Part shown: positions 1 to 8,288 of the stretch, piece by piece
Layout of the letters: the number at the start of each line of letters is the position of its first letter
How positions within the stretch are numbered: the stretch's first letter is position 1
From: Segatella copri
Lineage (GTDB): Bacteria > Bacteroidota > Bacteroidia > Bacteroidales > Bacteroidaceae
Reading direction: 5' to 3'
Assembly (NCBI RefSeq): GCF_026015295.1
Contig: NZ_JAPDUW010000001.1
Location: forward strand, 3,309,501-3,373,500
DNA length: 64,000 nucleotides
The notes under the pieces: model-generated
What the model saw: only the letters and a program-made list of their open reading frames with translations
What the model was told of the DNA's origin: nothing
The model's database searches: none
Program-made: the position numbers and the translations under genes

Positions 1-718
1 GATAGGTGATGACGCTGAGCCTGCCTCCCGGTTTCAGAAGTTCCGTGGCTGAGCGGAGCATCTCTTTCAGGGCGTCCATCTCGTGGTTCACTTCTATGCG
101 CAGCGCCTGGAAGAGCTTTGCCATGTCTTTCTTCTCGCGTTCCCGCTTGAAGAGGGGCTCTACGGCTGCCATGAAGTCTTTGGTGGTGAGGATGGGCTTC
201 TCGGCTCTTGCCTTGACGAGTGCTGAGGCGATGCGGCGCGAGTTCTTCAGCTCACCGTATAGGTAGAAGATGTCGGCAAGGGCACCTTCGTCATATTCGT
301 TTACGATGTCGGCAGCAGTCTTGCCAGCACGTTTGTTCATGCGCATGTCGAGTGGGGAGTCGAAACGGAAGGAGAAACCGCGGGTCTCGTCATCGAAGTG
401 ATGGCTCGATACGCCAAGGTCGGCTAACAGTCCGTCGAGTCCGTCTACCCCGTAGTAGCGCATCCAGTTTTTCAGGAATCTGAAGTTGGAGCATACGAAG
501 GTGAAGTTCTCGTTTGCCACCACGTTGCGCTCTGCATCGGCGTCCTGGTCGAAACTGTACAGGTGCGCTCCCTCCGTCAGGCGCGACAGAATCTCTCTGG
601 AATGTCCGCCGCCACCGAAGGTTACGTCTACATAGATGCCTCCTGGCTGTATGTTCAACCCGTCAACGCTCTCCTTGAGGAGCACCGGTACGTGATATGT
701 TTCTGCTGTCTTTATCAT
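1..718 (-). CDS. rsmH: 16S rRNA (cytosine1402-N4)-methyltransferase RsmH, 3' part outside window
   Basis: The reading frame starts at 718 (MIKTAETYHVPVLL...) and stays open to the left edge of the window, so about 239 residues are visible and the C-terminus is missing. The N-terminal SAM-binding motif VDVTFGGGGHS and, near the edge, LKPGGRLSVITY are diagnostic of the RsmH/MraW family. The enzyme N4-methylates C1402 in the 16S rRNA decoding centre, using S-adenosylmethionine. In many bacteria rsmH is the second gene of the division and cell-wall cluster after mraZ. Here no mraZ lies upstream; the next gene is a divergent acyltransferase. A -7 element (TACCTTTG on the minus strand, 786-793) would give a leader of about 60 nt. 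Confidence 0.95.
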   Translation of the reverse strand, partial: MIKTAETYHVPVLLKESVDGLNIQPGGIYVDVTFGGGGHSREILSRLTEGAHLYSFDQDADAERNVVANENFTFVCSNFRFLKNWMRYYGVDGLDGLLADLGVSSHHFDDETRGFSFRFDSPLDMRMNKRAGKTAADIVNEYDEGALADIFYLYGELKNSRRIASALVKARAEKPILTTKDFMAAVEPLFKREREKKDMAKLFQALRIEVNHEMDALKEMLRSATELLKPGGRLSVITY

Positions 719-1074
719 ATATCTTTTTGCTGTCTTATCGCGTTATAATATTGCGTGCGTACTTATTAGTGTATAAATTTGGGTTCAAAGGTACATAAAA
801 ATCTCCATATAGCCTTACATTTTCCCACAAAATTTATAAAACTTAATGAAAAAGTTGTTTTTGGTCAACTTCACCTTCCTGTTTCGGGCATCGCCTTTTT
901 GTTCTCATCAAGTGTGATGTTTTTGCAAAAATACGTGCAAAATGGGCTCGATTTGTCGTGATAGTTTAAAAAAACTAATAAATTTTCGCTTTTTTGCTAT
1001 TTTTTTGGAAAAAATGGCACGTATTTGAAAAAGTTGAGTTACTTTTGCACTAACTTATATAAGTTTTAGCAAAC
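719..1074. promoter_or_regulatory. Divergent intergenic region, rsmH and glsA-like promoters
   Basis: This 356-nt AT-rich gap separates two divergent genes. On the minus strand TACCTTTG (786-793) matches the Bacteroidota -7 element for rsmH, but I see no well-spaced -33 TTTG. On the plus strand TACTTTTG (1040-1047) matches the -7 element 27 nt before the acyltransferase start. I see no open reading frame of note and no mraZ remnant. Confidence 0.55.
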
Positions 1075-1902
1075 ATGAGTGAATCAATAGAGAAAACGAT
1101 AGACATAGATAAGATTCTTAAGAGCAAGATGGGAAGCAAGGTGAAATTCGTACCGCGCTTCCTGGTTTCCTGGCTCAAGAAGATTATTCACGAGGACGAG
1201 GTGAACAGGTTCTTGTGGGAGAGCCGTGGCCTTTCGGGTACTGAATGGCTCACCGAATGTGTGCGCTATCTGAAGATGGATGTTGAAATCGTAGGCTTGG
1301 AAAACCTGCCTGACAAGAACGACGGCAAGCTCTATACCTTTGTTTCCAATCATCCTCTGGGCGGACAGGACGGCGTATGTCTCGGTTCCATCATCGGCAA
1401 GCACTATGATGGCAAGTTCCGCTATCTGGTGAATGATCTTCTGCTCAACTTGCCGGGTTTGAAACCTGTAAGTATCGGCATCAACAAGACGGGTCGCCAG
1501 AGCCGCGATTTCCCCCGGATGGTGGAGGCGGGCTTCAAGAGTGATAACCACATGCTGATGTTTCCGGCAGGCTTGAACAGCCGCAAGCGCAAGGATGGAA
1601 CCATCCATGACCTGCCTTGGAAGAAGACGTTTATCTCTAAGAGTGTAGAATATCAGCGCGATGTGGTGCCTATCCATTTCGGAGGGCGCAACTCTGAGCG
1701 TTTCTACCGCATCGCCCGATTTAGCGACAAGTATCTGCCGTTCAATCTCGCCATGCTGTTCCTGGTTGACGAGATGTACAGGAATGTGGGCAAGCATTTC
1801 CGCATCTCCATCGGCAAACCGATTCCTTGGCAGACTTTTGATAAGAGCAAGTCGGCTACAGAGTGGGCGCAGTATGTTGAAGACAGGGTTTATGAACTTT
1901 AA
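1075..1902 (+). CDS. glsA: PlsC-family O-acyltransferase, glycine-lipid GlsA-like
   Basis: This 275-aa protein belongs to the lysophospholipid/glycerol acyltransferase superfamily. The acyltransferase box is NHPLGGQD with His93 and Asp99, so it is HX5D rather than the usual HX4D. FPAG at 163-166 corresponds to the FPEG-type substrate-binding motif. It is followed after 72 nt by a GNAT-type N-acyltransferase. The same pair in Bacteroides thetaiotaomicron (GlsB then GlsA chemistry) makes glycine lipids: GlsB N-acylates glycine with a 3-hydroxy fatty acid and GlsA O-acylates that hydroxyl. The role here is inferred from family and pairing; ornithine-lipid-type OlsA chemistry is the alternative. 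No signal peptide is seen, which fits a cytosolic, membrane-associated enzyme. Confidence 0.8.
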   Translation: MSESIEKTIDIDKILKSKMGSKVKFVPRFLVSWLKKIIHEDEVNRFLWESRGLSGTEWLTECVRYLKMDVEIVGLENLPDKNDGKLYTFVSNHPLGGQDGVCLGSIIGKHYDGKFRYLVNDLLLNLPGLKPVSIGINKTGRQSRDFPRMVEAGFKSDNHMLMFPAGLNSRKRKDGTIHDLPWKKTFISKSVEYQRDVVPIHFGGRNSERFYRIARFSDKYLPFNLAMLFLVDEMYRNVGKHFRISIGKPIPWQTFDKSKSATEWAQYVEDRVYEL

Positions 1903-1974
1903 TGGTTCGCAAAACCCGGAAGAATTGTTTTATATTAACGAAATCGTAGAATCATAGCATATAAGAAGAGTAAT

Positions 1975-2970
1975 ATGGAAGAAGAAATCATCCAACCGAT
2001 TGACCGTGAGCTCCTGAAGAGCGAGCTTACACCCGACAAACAACTGAGAATGACCAATAAGAGCCATAACGAGATTTACATCGTTACGGCAAATGATTCG
2101 CCTAATGTGCTGAAAGAGATTGGTCGACTTCGTGAAATCGCTTTCCGCGAAGCGGGAGGCGGAACGGGCAAATCTATGGATCTTGATGAGTTCGACTTTG
2201 GTGACAACTGTTACAAGCAGCTGATTGTCTGGAATCCTGAAGCCGATGAGATTATCGGCGGTTACCGTTATCTTCTGGGTAAGGACTGGCTGCTCGATGA
2301 GAAGGGACAGCCTAAGCTGGCAACCAGCCACATGTTCCATTTCTCCGACAAGTTCCTCAAGGAGTATATGCCTTATACCGTAGAGTTGGGCCGTTCCTTC
2401 GTTTCGCTCGAATATCAGAATGTGCGTACCAACACCAAGAGCATCTTTGCTCTTGACAATCTCTGGGATGGTTTGGGCGCCTTGACGGTTCTCTATCCGG
2501 AAGTAAAATATTTCTTCGGCAAGATGACGATGTATCCGTCTTACATCCGTCGTGGCCGCGACATGATTCTCTATTTCCTCAAGAAGCATTTTGATGACAA
2601 GGAGAACCTCGTAATCCCGATGAAACCGCTGAAATTGGATACTCCGGAGAGTGATTTGGCAGCCATCTTTACAGAAGATGACTTCAAGGCAGACTATCGT
2701 ATCCTGAACCGTGAGGTTCGCAAGTTGGGTTATAATATCCCTCCTCTTGTTAATGCCTACATGAGTCTGAGTCCTACGATGAAGCTTTTCGGTACCGCCA
2801 TCAACTATGGCTTTGGTGATGTAGAGGAGACCGGTATCCTCATCGCCATCGATGAGATTCTCGAAGAGAAGCGAGTTCGCCACATCAATAGTTTTATTAA
2901 GGAACATCCTGAGGCTCTCAAGATTACGAGCGGAGCCAATAATTTGATTTATAAGGAAAAAGAAATTTAA
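1975..2970 (+). CDS. glsB: GNAT-type N-acyltransferase, glycine-lipid GlsB-like
   Basis: This 331-aa protein resembles the OlsB/GlsB (putative hemolysin-like) acyltransferases. A region beginning EIGRLREIAFREAGGG is the typical N-terminal acyl-donor segment of this family, and the central part (about residues 40-240) is the GNAT-like core with VELGRSFV. These enzymes transfer a 3-hydroxyacyl chain from ACP to an amino group; in Bacteroides the acceptor is glycine. It sits 72 nt after the O-acyltransferase on the same strand, consistent with a two-gene operon that makes the mono- and then the di-acylated amino-acid lipid. Assignment to glycine rather than ornithine is inferred from the Bacteroidota context. 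Confidence 0.8.
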   Translation: MEEEIIQPIDRELLKSELTPDKQLRMTNKSHNEIYIVTANDSPNVLKEIGRLREIAFREAGGGTGKSMDLDEFDFGDNCYKQLIVWNPEADEIIGGYRYLLGKDWLLDEKGQPKLATSHMFHFSDKFLKEYMPYTVELGRSFVSLEYQNVRTNTKSIFALDNLWDGLGALTVLYPEVKYFFGKMTMYPSYIRRGRDMILYFLKKHFDDKENLVIPMKPLKLDTPESDLAAIFTEDDFKADYRILNREVRKLGYNIPPLVNAYMSLSPTMKLFGTAINYGFGDVEETGILIAIDEILEEKRVRHINSFIKEHPEALKITSGANNLIYKEKEI

Positions 2971-3005
2971 TTCAAGTTTCGCATGTAAGCTTCACACGCC
3001 CCAGG

Positions 3006-3180
3006 CATCAGAACACCATCATGTCCCCACATGTCCAAGGCATCAGAACACCATCATGTCCCCACACGCCCAAGGCATCAGAACACCGTCATGTCCCCAC
3101 ATGTCCAAGGCATCAGAACACCATCATGTCCCCACACGCCCCAGGCATCAGAACACCATCATGTTCCCACACGCCCTGAA
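3006..3180. repeat. 35-bp tandem repeat, five units, running into a palindromic element
   Basis: Five consecutive 35-bp units start at 3006, 3041, 3076, 3111 and 3146. Each begins CATCAGAACACC and contains ATGTCCCCACA. Alternate units end in ATGTCCAAGG or ACGCCC[CA]AGG. The last unit merges into the left end of the 198-bp palindrome at 3171. A single unit of the same sequence lies immediately left of the palindrome at 17787, and a partial unit left of the one at 18711, so the array appears to be an expansion of that element's left flank. Open frames across it are compositional and are not taken as genes. Confidence 0.85.
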
Positions 3181-3368
3181 AGGGCAGAAGCTCCTAGCCC
3201 AGGGCAACGCCCTGGGTAATTACGAACACAAACCTGTCGCCCTGTAAGGGCAAAAGCTTTCAGATACCAGGCAATCAACAAAGCTTTTGCCCTTACAGGG
3301 CGTCTTGCTGATTGCTATTATACCCAGGGCGATGCCCTGGGCTAGGAGCTTCTGCCCTTTCAGGGCGT
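3171..3368. repeat. 198-bp palindromic element, copy 1
   Basis: This is a nested inverted repeat. Arm A (ACGCCCTGAAAGGGCAGAAG, then CTCCTAGCCC and AGGGC..GCCCTGGGT) is followed by a spacer, arm B (CGCCCTGTAAGGGCAAAAGC), a 20-nt centre, B inverted, a second spacer and A inverted. Arm A itself contains the small hairpin CCCAGGGCaacGCCCTGGG. The element ends at CAGGGCGT (3368). It has the same length as the copies at 10189, 15066 and 17787. It lies between the convergent glsB-like and dgt genes and could fold as RNA from either side, so it may also act as a terminator. Confidence 0.9.
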
Positions 3369-3449
3369 GCTGCTTCTGGAACTTTTGGGCCTTCAGCCCG
3401 TACCTGAACCACTTGCGAAAGTTCAGTAAGCTAAAAAGAGGGCGCTACC

Positions 3450-4787
3450 TTATACAATAGGCAGACTGATTCCGTTGATCTTCTGATAGATGTCGAGCGC
3501 ATAGATGTCGGTCATGCCGCTGATATAATCAATTACCGCCATGATGCGTTCCTCCAGATTCTCGTTCTCTATATCATACTGGCTGCTCACCCGGCGCAAG
3601 AGCTGCTTGGAGTAGAAGCGCGATGGGTTGACGGCAGCTTCGATGAAAACCTCCATCAGAGTTGCCATGATTTGATAACCCGACAGTTCTATGTCGAGTA
3701 CCGGCTTGCTTTGGTAAATCTTAGAGTAGGAGATCTTCTCACATTCCTTATATGCCTTTTTCTGGCGCTCGGAAATATGGTCGATGAGACTGCCCTCGAA
3801 AGTTCCGGCAAGGATTTCCTCCTCGTGCGCCAGGAAGGCTGCCACACATTCGTTCTCCAGTTTGCCGATGACGCTGGCTCTCATGTAAACCACTTTCTCG
3901 TTTTCGTCACTCAGTTCTTCGTCGATGATGCGCTGGCGTATCTTCTGCTGGATTTCTTCATCGAAGAAACTCAGCAGCAAGTGTTCGGTCTCAGCAAAGG
4001 AAAGAATCTTGAGCTTATGGGAGTCTTCGATGTCCATGATTTCGTAGCAGATATCGTCGGCAGCTTCTACCATATATACAAGTGGATGGCGGGCGTATTT
4101 GAGAGGCTCACCCGGTGCAGATTTGCAAAAAATGCCCAATTCATCGGCAATTTTCCTGTAAGATTCCGCTTCTGAAGCAAAGAAACCGAATTTGCCGTGG
4201 TTGCCGGCAAGACAGCTTGCAAACGGGTATTTTACGATGGAAGCAAGCATGGAATAGGTCATGACGAAACCACCCTGACGGCGCCCCTTGAACCGGTGGG
4301 TCAGGATTCTGAAGGCATTTGCGTTACCTTCGAAATGCGTAATATCATCCCAAAACTCCGATGAAACCATTGATTTTATCTTCTGACCCGGTCCTTCAGA
4401 GAAGAAAGTCTGGATGGCTTTCTCGCCGGAATGACCAAAAGGCGGATTACCCAAATCATGTGCCAGACAGGCTGCACTTACGATGGTACCAATCTCCTCG
4501 ACGAGCGTATCCTTCAGTTCAGGCCGCTTCTGGATGACACGTCGAGAAATGTCGTTACCTATCGACATGCCCACACTCGCCACCTCCAGACTGTGGGTGA
4601 GGCGGTTGTGAACGAAGATGCTGCCCGGCAATGGGAAAACCTGCGTCTTGTTCTGCAGGCGGCGGAATGCCGATGAAAAGATAAGACGGTCGTAATCGCG
4701 CTTGAATTCAGAGCGATCATCATGGCGCTCGGCATGCTTATGCTCCTGTCCGAAACGCTTGTTGGATATCAGTTGTTTCCATTCCAT
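3450..4787 (-). CDS. dgt: dGTP triphosphohydrolase (dGTPase)
   Basis: This 445-aa HD-superfamily enzyme hydrolyses dGTP to deoxyguanosine and tripolyphosphate. The HD metal site is visible as NRLTHSLEV (His65) and LAHDLGNPPFGHSGE (His110, Asp111), with EAADDICYEIMD further on supplying the later Asp. The N-terminal SAFRRLQNKTQVF is typical of Dgt. Length and motifs fit a full gene. It is divergent from dut, another nucleotide-pool enzyme. A well-formed minus-strand promoter lies 28 nt upstream of the start codon. Confidence 0.93.
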   Translation of the reverse strand: MEWKQLISNKRFGQEHKHAERHDDRSEFKRDYDRLIFSSAFRRLQNKTQVFPLPGSIFVHNRLTHSLEVASVGMSIGNDISRRVIQKRPELKDTLVEEIGTIVSAACLAHDLGNPPFGHSGEKAIQTFFSEGPGQKIKSMVSSEFWDDITHFEGNANAFRILTHRFKGRRQGGFVMTYSMLASIVKYPFASCLAGNHGKFGFFASEAESYRKIADELGIFCKSAPGEPLKYARHPLVYMVEAADDICYEIMDIEDSHKLKILSFAETEHLLLSFFDEEIQQKIRQRIIDEELSDENEKVVYMRASVIGKLENECVAAFLAHEEEILAGTFEGSLIDHISERQKKAYKECEKISYSKIYQSKPVLDIELSGYQIMATLMEVFIEAAVNPSRFYSKQLLRRVSSQYDIENENLEERIMAVIDYISGMTDIYALDIYQKINGISLPIV

Positions 4788-4814
4788 ATTATTGTATTAC
4801 TTGATTCTGTAGCG

Positions 4815-4845
4815 CAAAAATACACTAAAGTAAGCACAAATCAAA
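4815..4845 (-). promoter_or_regulatory. dgt promoter (-33 TTTG, 19 nt, -7 TATTTTTG)
   Basis: On the minus strand TTTG (complement of 4842-4845) is followed after 19 nt by TATTTTTG (complement of 4815-4822). Both elements match the primary sigma consensus of Bacteroidota exactly. Confidence 0.7.
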
Positions 4846-4907
4846 ATAAAATATGATAAATTACATGTTTTTATCCTCAAAAATTCATTTATTCCATCAA
4901 AATTGCT

Positions 4908-4915
4908 TATTTTTG
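4908..4915 (+). promoter_or_regulatory. -7 promoter element of the dut operon
   Basis: TATTTTTG matches TAnnTTTG, 40 nt before the dut start codon. A perfect -33 TTTG is not present at the expected distance. Confidence 0.5.
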
Positions 4916-4955
4916 CAGATTATTAAACTCAGACACAGATAAAAAAGAAGAAGTC

Positions 4956-5393
4956 ATGATAAAAGTACAGATTATCAACAAGGGGCATCAGCCTCTACCT
5001 GCGTTTGCCACACCTCAGAGTGCCGGCATGGATTTGCGTGCAAATATCGATGAGGCAATCGTGCTTCATCCTATGGAGCGACGACTGGTGCCAACCGGTC
5101 TTTATATGGCTTTGCCTGCAGGTTATGAAGCGCAGATCCGTCCTCGCAGCGGTCTGGCTTTGAAGCATGGCATTACCGTATTGAATACGCCGGGAACCAT
5201 CGATGCCGATTATCGCGGCGAAATCATGGTTCTGCTCATCAATTTCTCTACAGAGGATTTCGTAATCAACGATGGCGAGCGTATAGCCCAGATGGTGCTG
5301 GCTAAGCACGAACAATGCGATTTCATCGAGGTTAATGAGCTCGATGAAACCGAACGTGGAGCCGGCGGATACGGTCATACGGGTGTAAAATAA
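4956..5393 (+). CDS. dut: dUTP diphosphatase
   Basis: This 145-aa trimeric dUTPase converts dUTP to dUMP and PPi, keeping uracil out of DNA and supplying dUMP for thymidylate synthesis. All five family motifs are present: AGMDLRA (23-29), PRSGLAL (63-69), [10 protein letters not shown] (80-89, with the catalytic Asp), RIAQMV (109-114) and the C-terminal [10 protein letters not shown] (134-143). It is the first gene of a plus-strand run continuing with the TPR protein, DUF4292 lipoprotein and EnvC-like protein. Confidence 0.97.
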   Translation: MIKVQIINKGHQPLPAFATPQSAGMDLRANIDEAIVLHPMERRLVPTGLYMALPAGYEAQIRPRSGLALKHGITVLNTPGTIDADYRGEIMVLLINFSTEDFVINDGERIAQMVLAKHEQCDFIEVNELDETERGAGGYGHTGVK

Positions 5394-5429
5394 CAGATTA
5401 TTAAAGATAGAATAGAAAGGATTAGAATC

Positions 5430-7286
5430 GTGAAGATGAATCTTAGAAATATCAGTTGGGCAATGGGGCTGGTCTTGCTGGGTTCGGTAGCCATGCCGTC
5501 GCTTGCCCGTAAGAAGAAGGTGCAGCCGGTTCAGAAACCGGCGGTTCAGGAGGATCATCTCTCTCCGAACGACCGCCAGCGCTACAACTATTTCTTCCTG
5601 GAGGGAGCGCGCCAGCAGGCTGCCGGCAATTATTCGGCGGCTTTCGACCTCTTTGAGCATGCCAGGAAGATTGACCCGAAGGCGGCTGAAACCTATTTCT
5701 ATGAGTCGCTTTTCTATTCTCAGCTCAAGCAGGATTCCCTGGCACTTGCCTATATGCAGAAGGCAATAGAACTGAATCCGGAAAACCAGACCTATGCAGA
5801 GCAGTTGGGCAGATATTATATAGGTAGCCAGAAATACGATCTTGCCATCGATGCCTATGAGAATCTGTATGCCAAAAACCACGATAATACCGATGCCCTC
5901 CGCATCCTGGTTCAGCTTTATTCCCAGAACAAGGATTATAAATCAGTACTCAAAACCATTTCGCGTCTTGAGGTGGAAGAAGGTGAAAGCGAACAGTTTA
6001 CCCTCTCTAAAATGAGAGTTTATGAACTGATGAACGACAAGAAGGCTGCCTATCAGGAACTGAAGTCGCTGGTAGACCAGCATCCGCTGGATATGCAGTA
6101 CAAGACAATGCTGGGCAACTGGCTCGTACAGCACGACCGCCAGAAGGAAGCCTACAAGTGCTTTACCGATGTGCTGAAGGAAGAGCCTGACAATTCCTAT
6201 GCCCAGATGTCGCTTTACGACTATTATAATGCCACCCATCAGGAGCAGCTTGCCGGGCAGATGCTCGATAAGATATTGATGAGTCCGAAATCGGATCTGG
6301 AGACCAAGGTGATGATGTACCGCTCTTTCATTCAGAAGAACGAGAGCGAAGGTGGCGATTCTACCAAGGTGATTGCGCTGTTTGACAAGGCGCTCAACGT
6401 GGCTCATCCGTCAGCCGATGTGGCAGAGATGAAAGCTGCTTATATGAGTTTGAAGAAGATGCCTGCCGACTCTGTTTGCCGTGCCTTCGAAAAGGTGCTT
6501 ACCATAGCGCCGGATAATGTGAATGCCAGAATGCAACTCGTACAGATGCTCTGGAACGAGAAGAAATATGACCTGGTTTCCCAGCAATGTAAGGCGGCTC
6601 AGGAGTATAATCCCGAAGAAATGGTGTTCTATTACTTCGGTGGAATGGCGTATTATCAGAAAGATAAGGAAGACGAGGCGCTCCGTGAGTTCCGTCTCGG
6701 ATTGGCGCAGGTGAATGCACAGTCGCCTGCCGACCTGGTATCTGACCTCTATGCCGTAACCGGTGATATCCTTCATAAGAAAGGTGAAGAGCAGGAAGCC
6801 TTTGCGGCTTACGACTCCTGCCTGCAATGGAAAGATGACAACGTGATGGCGCTCAACAACTATGCCTACTATCTGAGCGAGAAGGGCGTTGACCTGCATA
6901 AGGCTGAGGCGATGAGCTACAAGACCATCAAGGCAGAGCCGAACAACGGTACTTATCTGGATACCTATGCTTGGATTCTCTTTATGGAAGAACGCTATGC
7001 TGATGCCAAGACCTATATAGACCAGGCACTCAAAAACCGCGATTCCACCGCAGATAACAGTACGGTTATTGAGCATGCCGGAGATATCTATTATATGAAT
7101 GGTATGGCCGATGAATCCGTAGATTTCTGGAAGAAAGCCTATACCGGCGAGAACCAGACTGAGGTGCTGGCATGGAAGATTAAGAACAGACAATATATTA
7201 CCGAAGAAGAACTGAAGAAGCGTAATGCGCCAAAGCAGAAACCTGCCGCTACGAAGAAGTCAGTTAGAAAAGGTAAGAAGAAATAA
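5430..7286 (+). CDS. Tetratricopeptide-repeat protein, exported
   Basis: This 618-aa protein has an N-terminal hydrophobic segment (ISWAMGLVLLGSVAMPSLA) that reads as a signal peptide. It is followed by about a dozen TPR-like helical pairs from residue 50 to 580, for example YNYFFLEGARQQAAGNYSAA and LNPENQTYAEQLGRYYIGSQ. The C-terminus is very basic (KSVRKGKKK). TPR arrays hold protein complexes together; no enzymatic domain is visible. It sits 36 nt after dut and 25 nt before the DUF4292 lipoprotein gene. Such a protein between dut and DUF4292/EnvC genes suggests a cell-envelope role. MNLRN, two codons downstream, is an alternative start. Confidence 0.85.
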   Translation: MKMNLRNISWAMGLVLLGSVAMPSLARKKKVQPVQKPAVQEDHLSPNDRQRYNYFFLEGARQQAAGNYSAAFDLFEHARKIDPKAAETYFYESLFYSQLKQDSLALAYMQKAIELNPENQTYAEQLGRYYIGSQKYDLAIDAYENLYAKNHDNTDALRILVQLYSQNKDYKSVLKTISRLEVEEGESEQFTLSKMRVYELMNDKKAAYQELKSLVDQHPLDMQYKTMLGNWLVQHDRQKEAYKCFTDVLKEEPDNSYAQMSLYDYYNATHQEQLAGQMLDKILMSPKSDLETKVMMYRSFIQKNESEGGDSTKVIALFDKALNVAHPSADVAEMKAAYMSLKKMPADSVCRAFEKVLTIAPDNVNARMQLVQMLWNEKKYDLVSQQCKAAQEYNPEEMVFYYFGGMAYYQKDKEDEALREFRLGLAQVNAQSPADLVSDLYAVTGDILHKKGEEQEAFAAYDSCLQWKDDNVMALNNYAYYLSEKGVDLHKAEAMSYKTIKAEPNNGTYLDTYAWILFMEERYADAKTYIDQALKNRDSTADNSTVIEHAGDIYYMNGMADESVDFWKKAYTGENQTEVLAWKIKNRQYITEEELKKRNAPKQKPAATKKSVRKGKKK

Positions 7287-7311
7287 ACGGAAAGTAGAAA
7301 AATCAGGAAAG

Positions 7312-8238
7312 ATGAAATATACAATGAAGAAGAATAAGATGATGCTGCTTGCCGCAGCCTGCAGCATCCTGCTCCTCGGTTCTTGCGGAACCAGCAAGAA
7401 TGTACAGGGCTCTGGCTCCACATCAGCCAGTCATCAGAAAGAGAATGCCACCAAGGGTTCTGGCTCTCGTCAGAGTGAGACGCTCAGGAAGTTGGCTTTC
7501 GTACAGAAGGTTTCAGACAATCAGGTGTATACCAGGAATATTGTAGGCAACATGTCGTTTACGCTCCAGGCTGGTGATAAGGACATTACCGTGCCGGGCA
7601 AACTGAGCATGCGTAAGGATGAAATCATCCGCATCCAGCTCTTTATTCCTATCCTGGGTACAGAGGTGGGCCGTCTGGAGTTTACTCCCGACCATGTACT
7701 TATCATCGACCGTCTGCACAAGGAATATATCAAGGCAGATTATTCCCAGGTAGACTTCCTCAAGAAGCAGGGCATCTCCTTCTATTCTCTGCAGGCTCTC
7801 TTCTGGAACCAGCTGCTCCTGCCGGGCGAAAGGACTGTGAAGGAATCAGACCTGAAGAAGTTTGATGCCAGACTGGATGTGGCAGGAGATGCTGTGCCGG
7901 TCAGTTTCAGGAACGGCAATATGACCTATGCCTGGACAGCCAACCGCACTACCGGCCGTATCACAGCAGCAGATGTTGTCTATAAGAGTGCGCAGAACGG
8001 CACCTCCAATCTCCACGTCGACTACGGCAACTTCAAGAGTGTAGGCGTCAAGATGTTCCCTGCCTCCCTGAATCTGTCGATGACCACTACTGCTACCAGA
8101 AAAAAGCAGGAGGCTAAGATCAGTCTGGAATTGAATCAGGTGAAGACCGACAGCAAGTGGAGCACTCAGACAGAGATTTCCAGCAAATACAAGCAGATTT
8201 CTCCAGCAGATGTGCTCAGCAAGATATTGAGTATGTAG
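7312..8238 (+). CDS. DUF4292 lipoprotein
   Basis: The start at 7312 (MKYTMKKNKMMLLAAACSILLLGSCG) gives a lipoprotein signal with the lipobox LGSC. Longer readings of this frame begin inside the preceding TPR gene and are unlikely. The mature part, about 285 aa, matches the DUF4292 family of Bacteroidota, whose all-beta fold resembles LolA/LolB-type lipoprotein carriers; the molecular role is not established. Segments such as RIQLFIPILGTEVGRLEFTP and FYSLQALFWNQLLLPGE are typical of the family. It lies between a TPR protein and an EnvC-like activator, again pointing to outer-membrane or envelope assembly. Confidence 0.85.
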   Translation: MKYTMKKNKMMLLAAACSILLLGSCGTSKNVQGSGSTSASHQKENATKGSGSRQSETLRKLAFVQKVSDNQVYTRNIVGNMSFTLQAGDKDITVPGKLSMRKDEIIRIQLFIPILGTEVGRLEFTPDHVLIIDRLHKEYIKADYSQVDFLKKQGISFYSLQALFWNQLLLPGERTVKESDLKKFDARLDVAGDAVPVSFRNGNMTYAWTANRTTGRITAADVVYKSAQNGTSNLHVDYGNFKSVGVKMFPASLNLSMTTTATRKKQEAKISLELNQVKTDSKWSTQTEISSKYKQISPADVLSKILSM

Positions 8239-8288
8239 ATGCTCATCAAGAGTTTGAAATTATAGAACATGGGTTTTTAATATAAGAA

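Noticed and set aside
719..1074. mraZ gene upstream of rsmH
   Set aside because: No frame in this gap resembles MraZ; the region is AT-rich and non-coding.
3006..3180. CRISPR-like appearance of regularly spaced repeats
   Set aside because: The 35-bp units are directly adjacent with no unique spacers, and no cas gene is present.
3031..3247. Open frames of about 60 codons across the tandem repeat and palindrome
   Set aside because: They only reflect the repeat period; two frames translate the same repeated peptide and neither has a promoter or family match.
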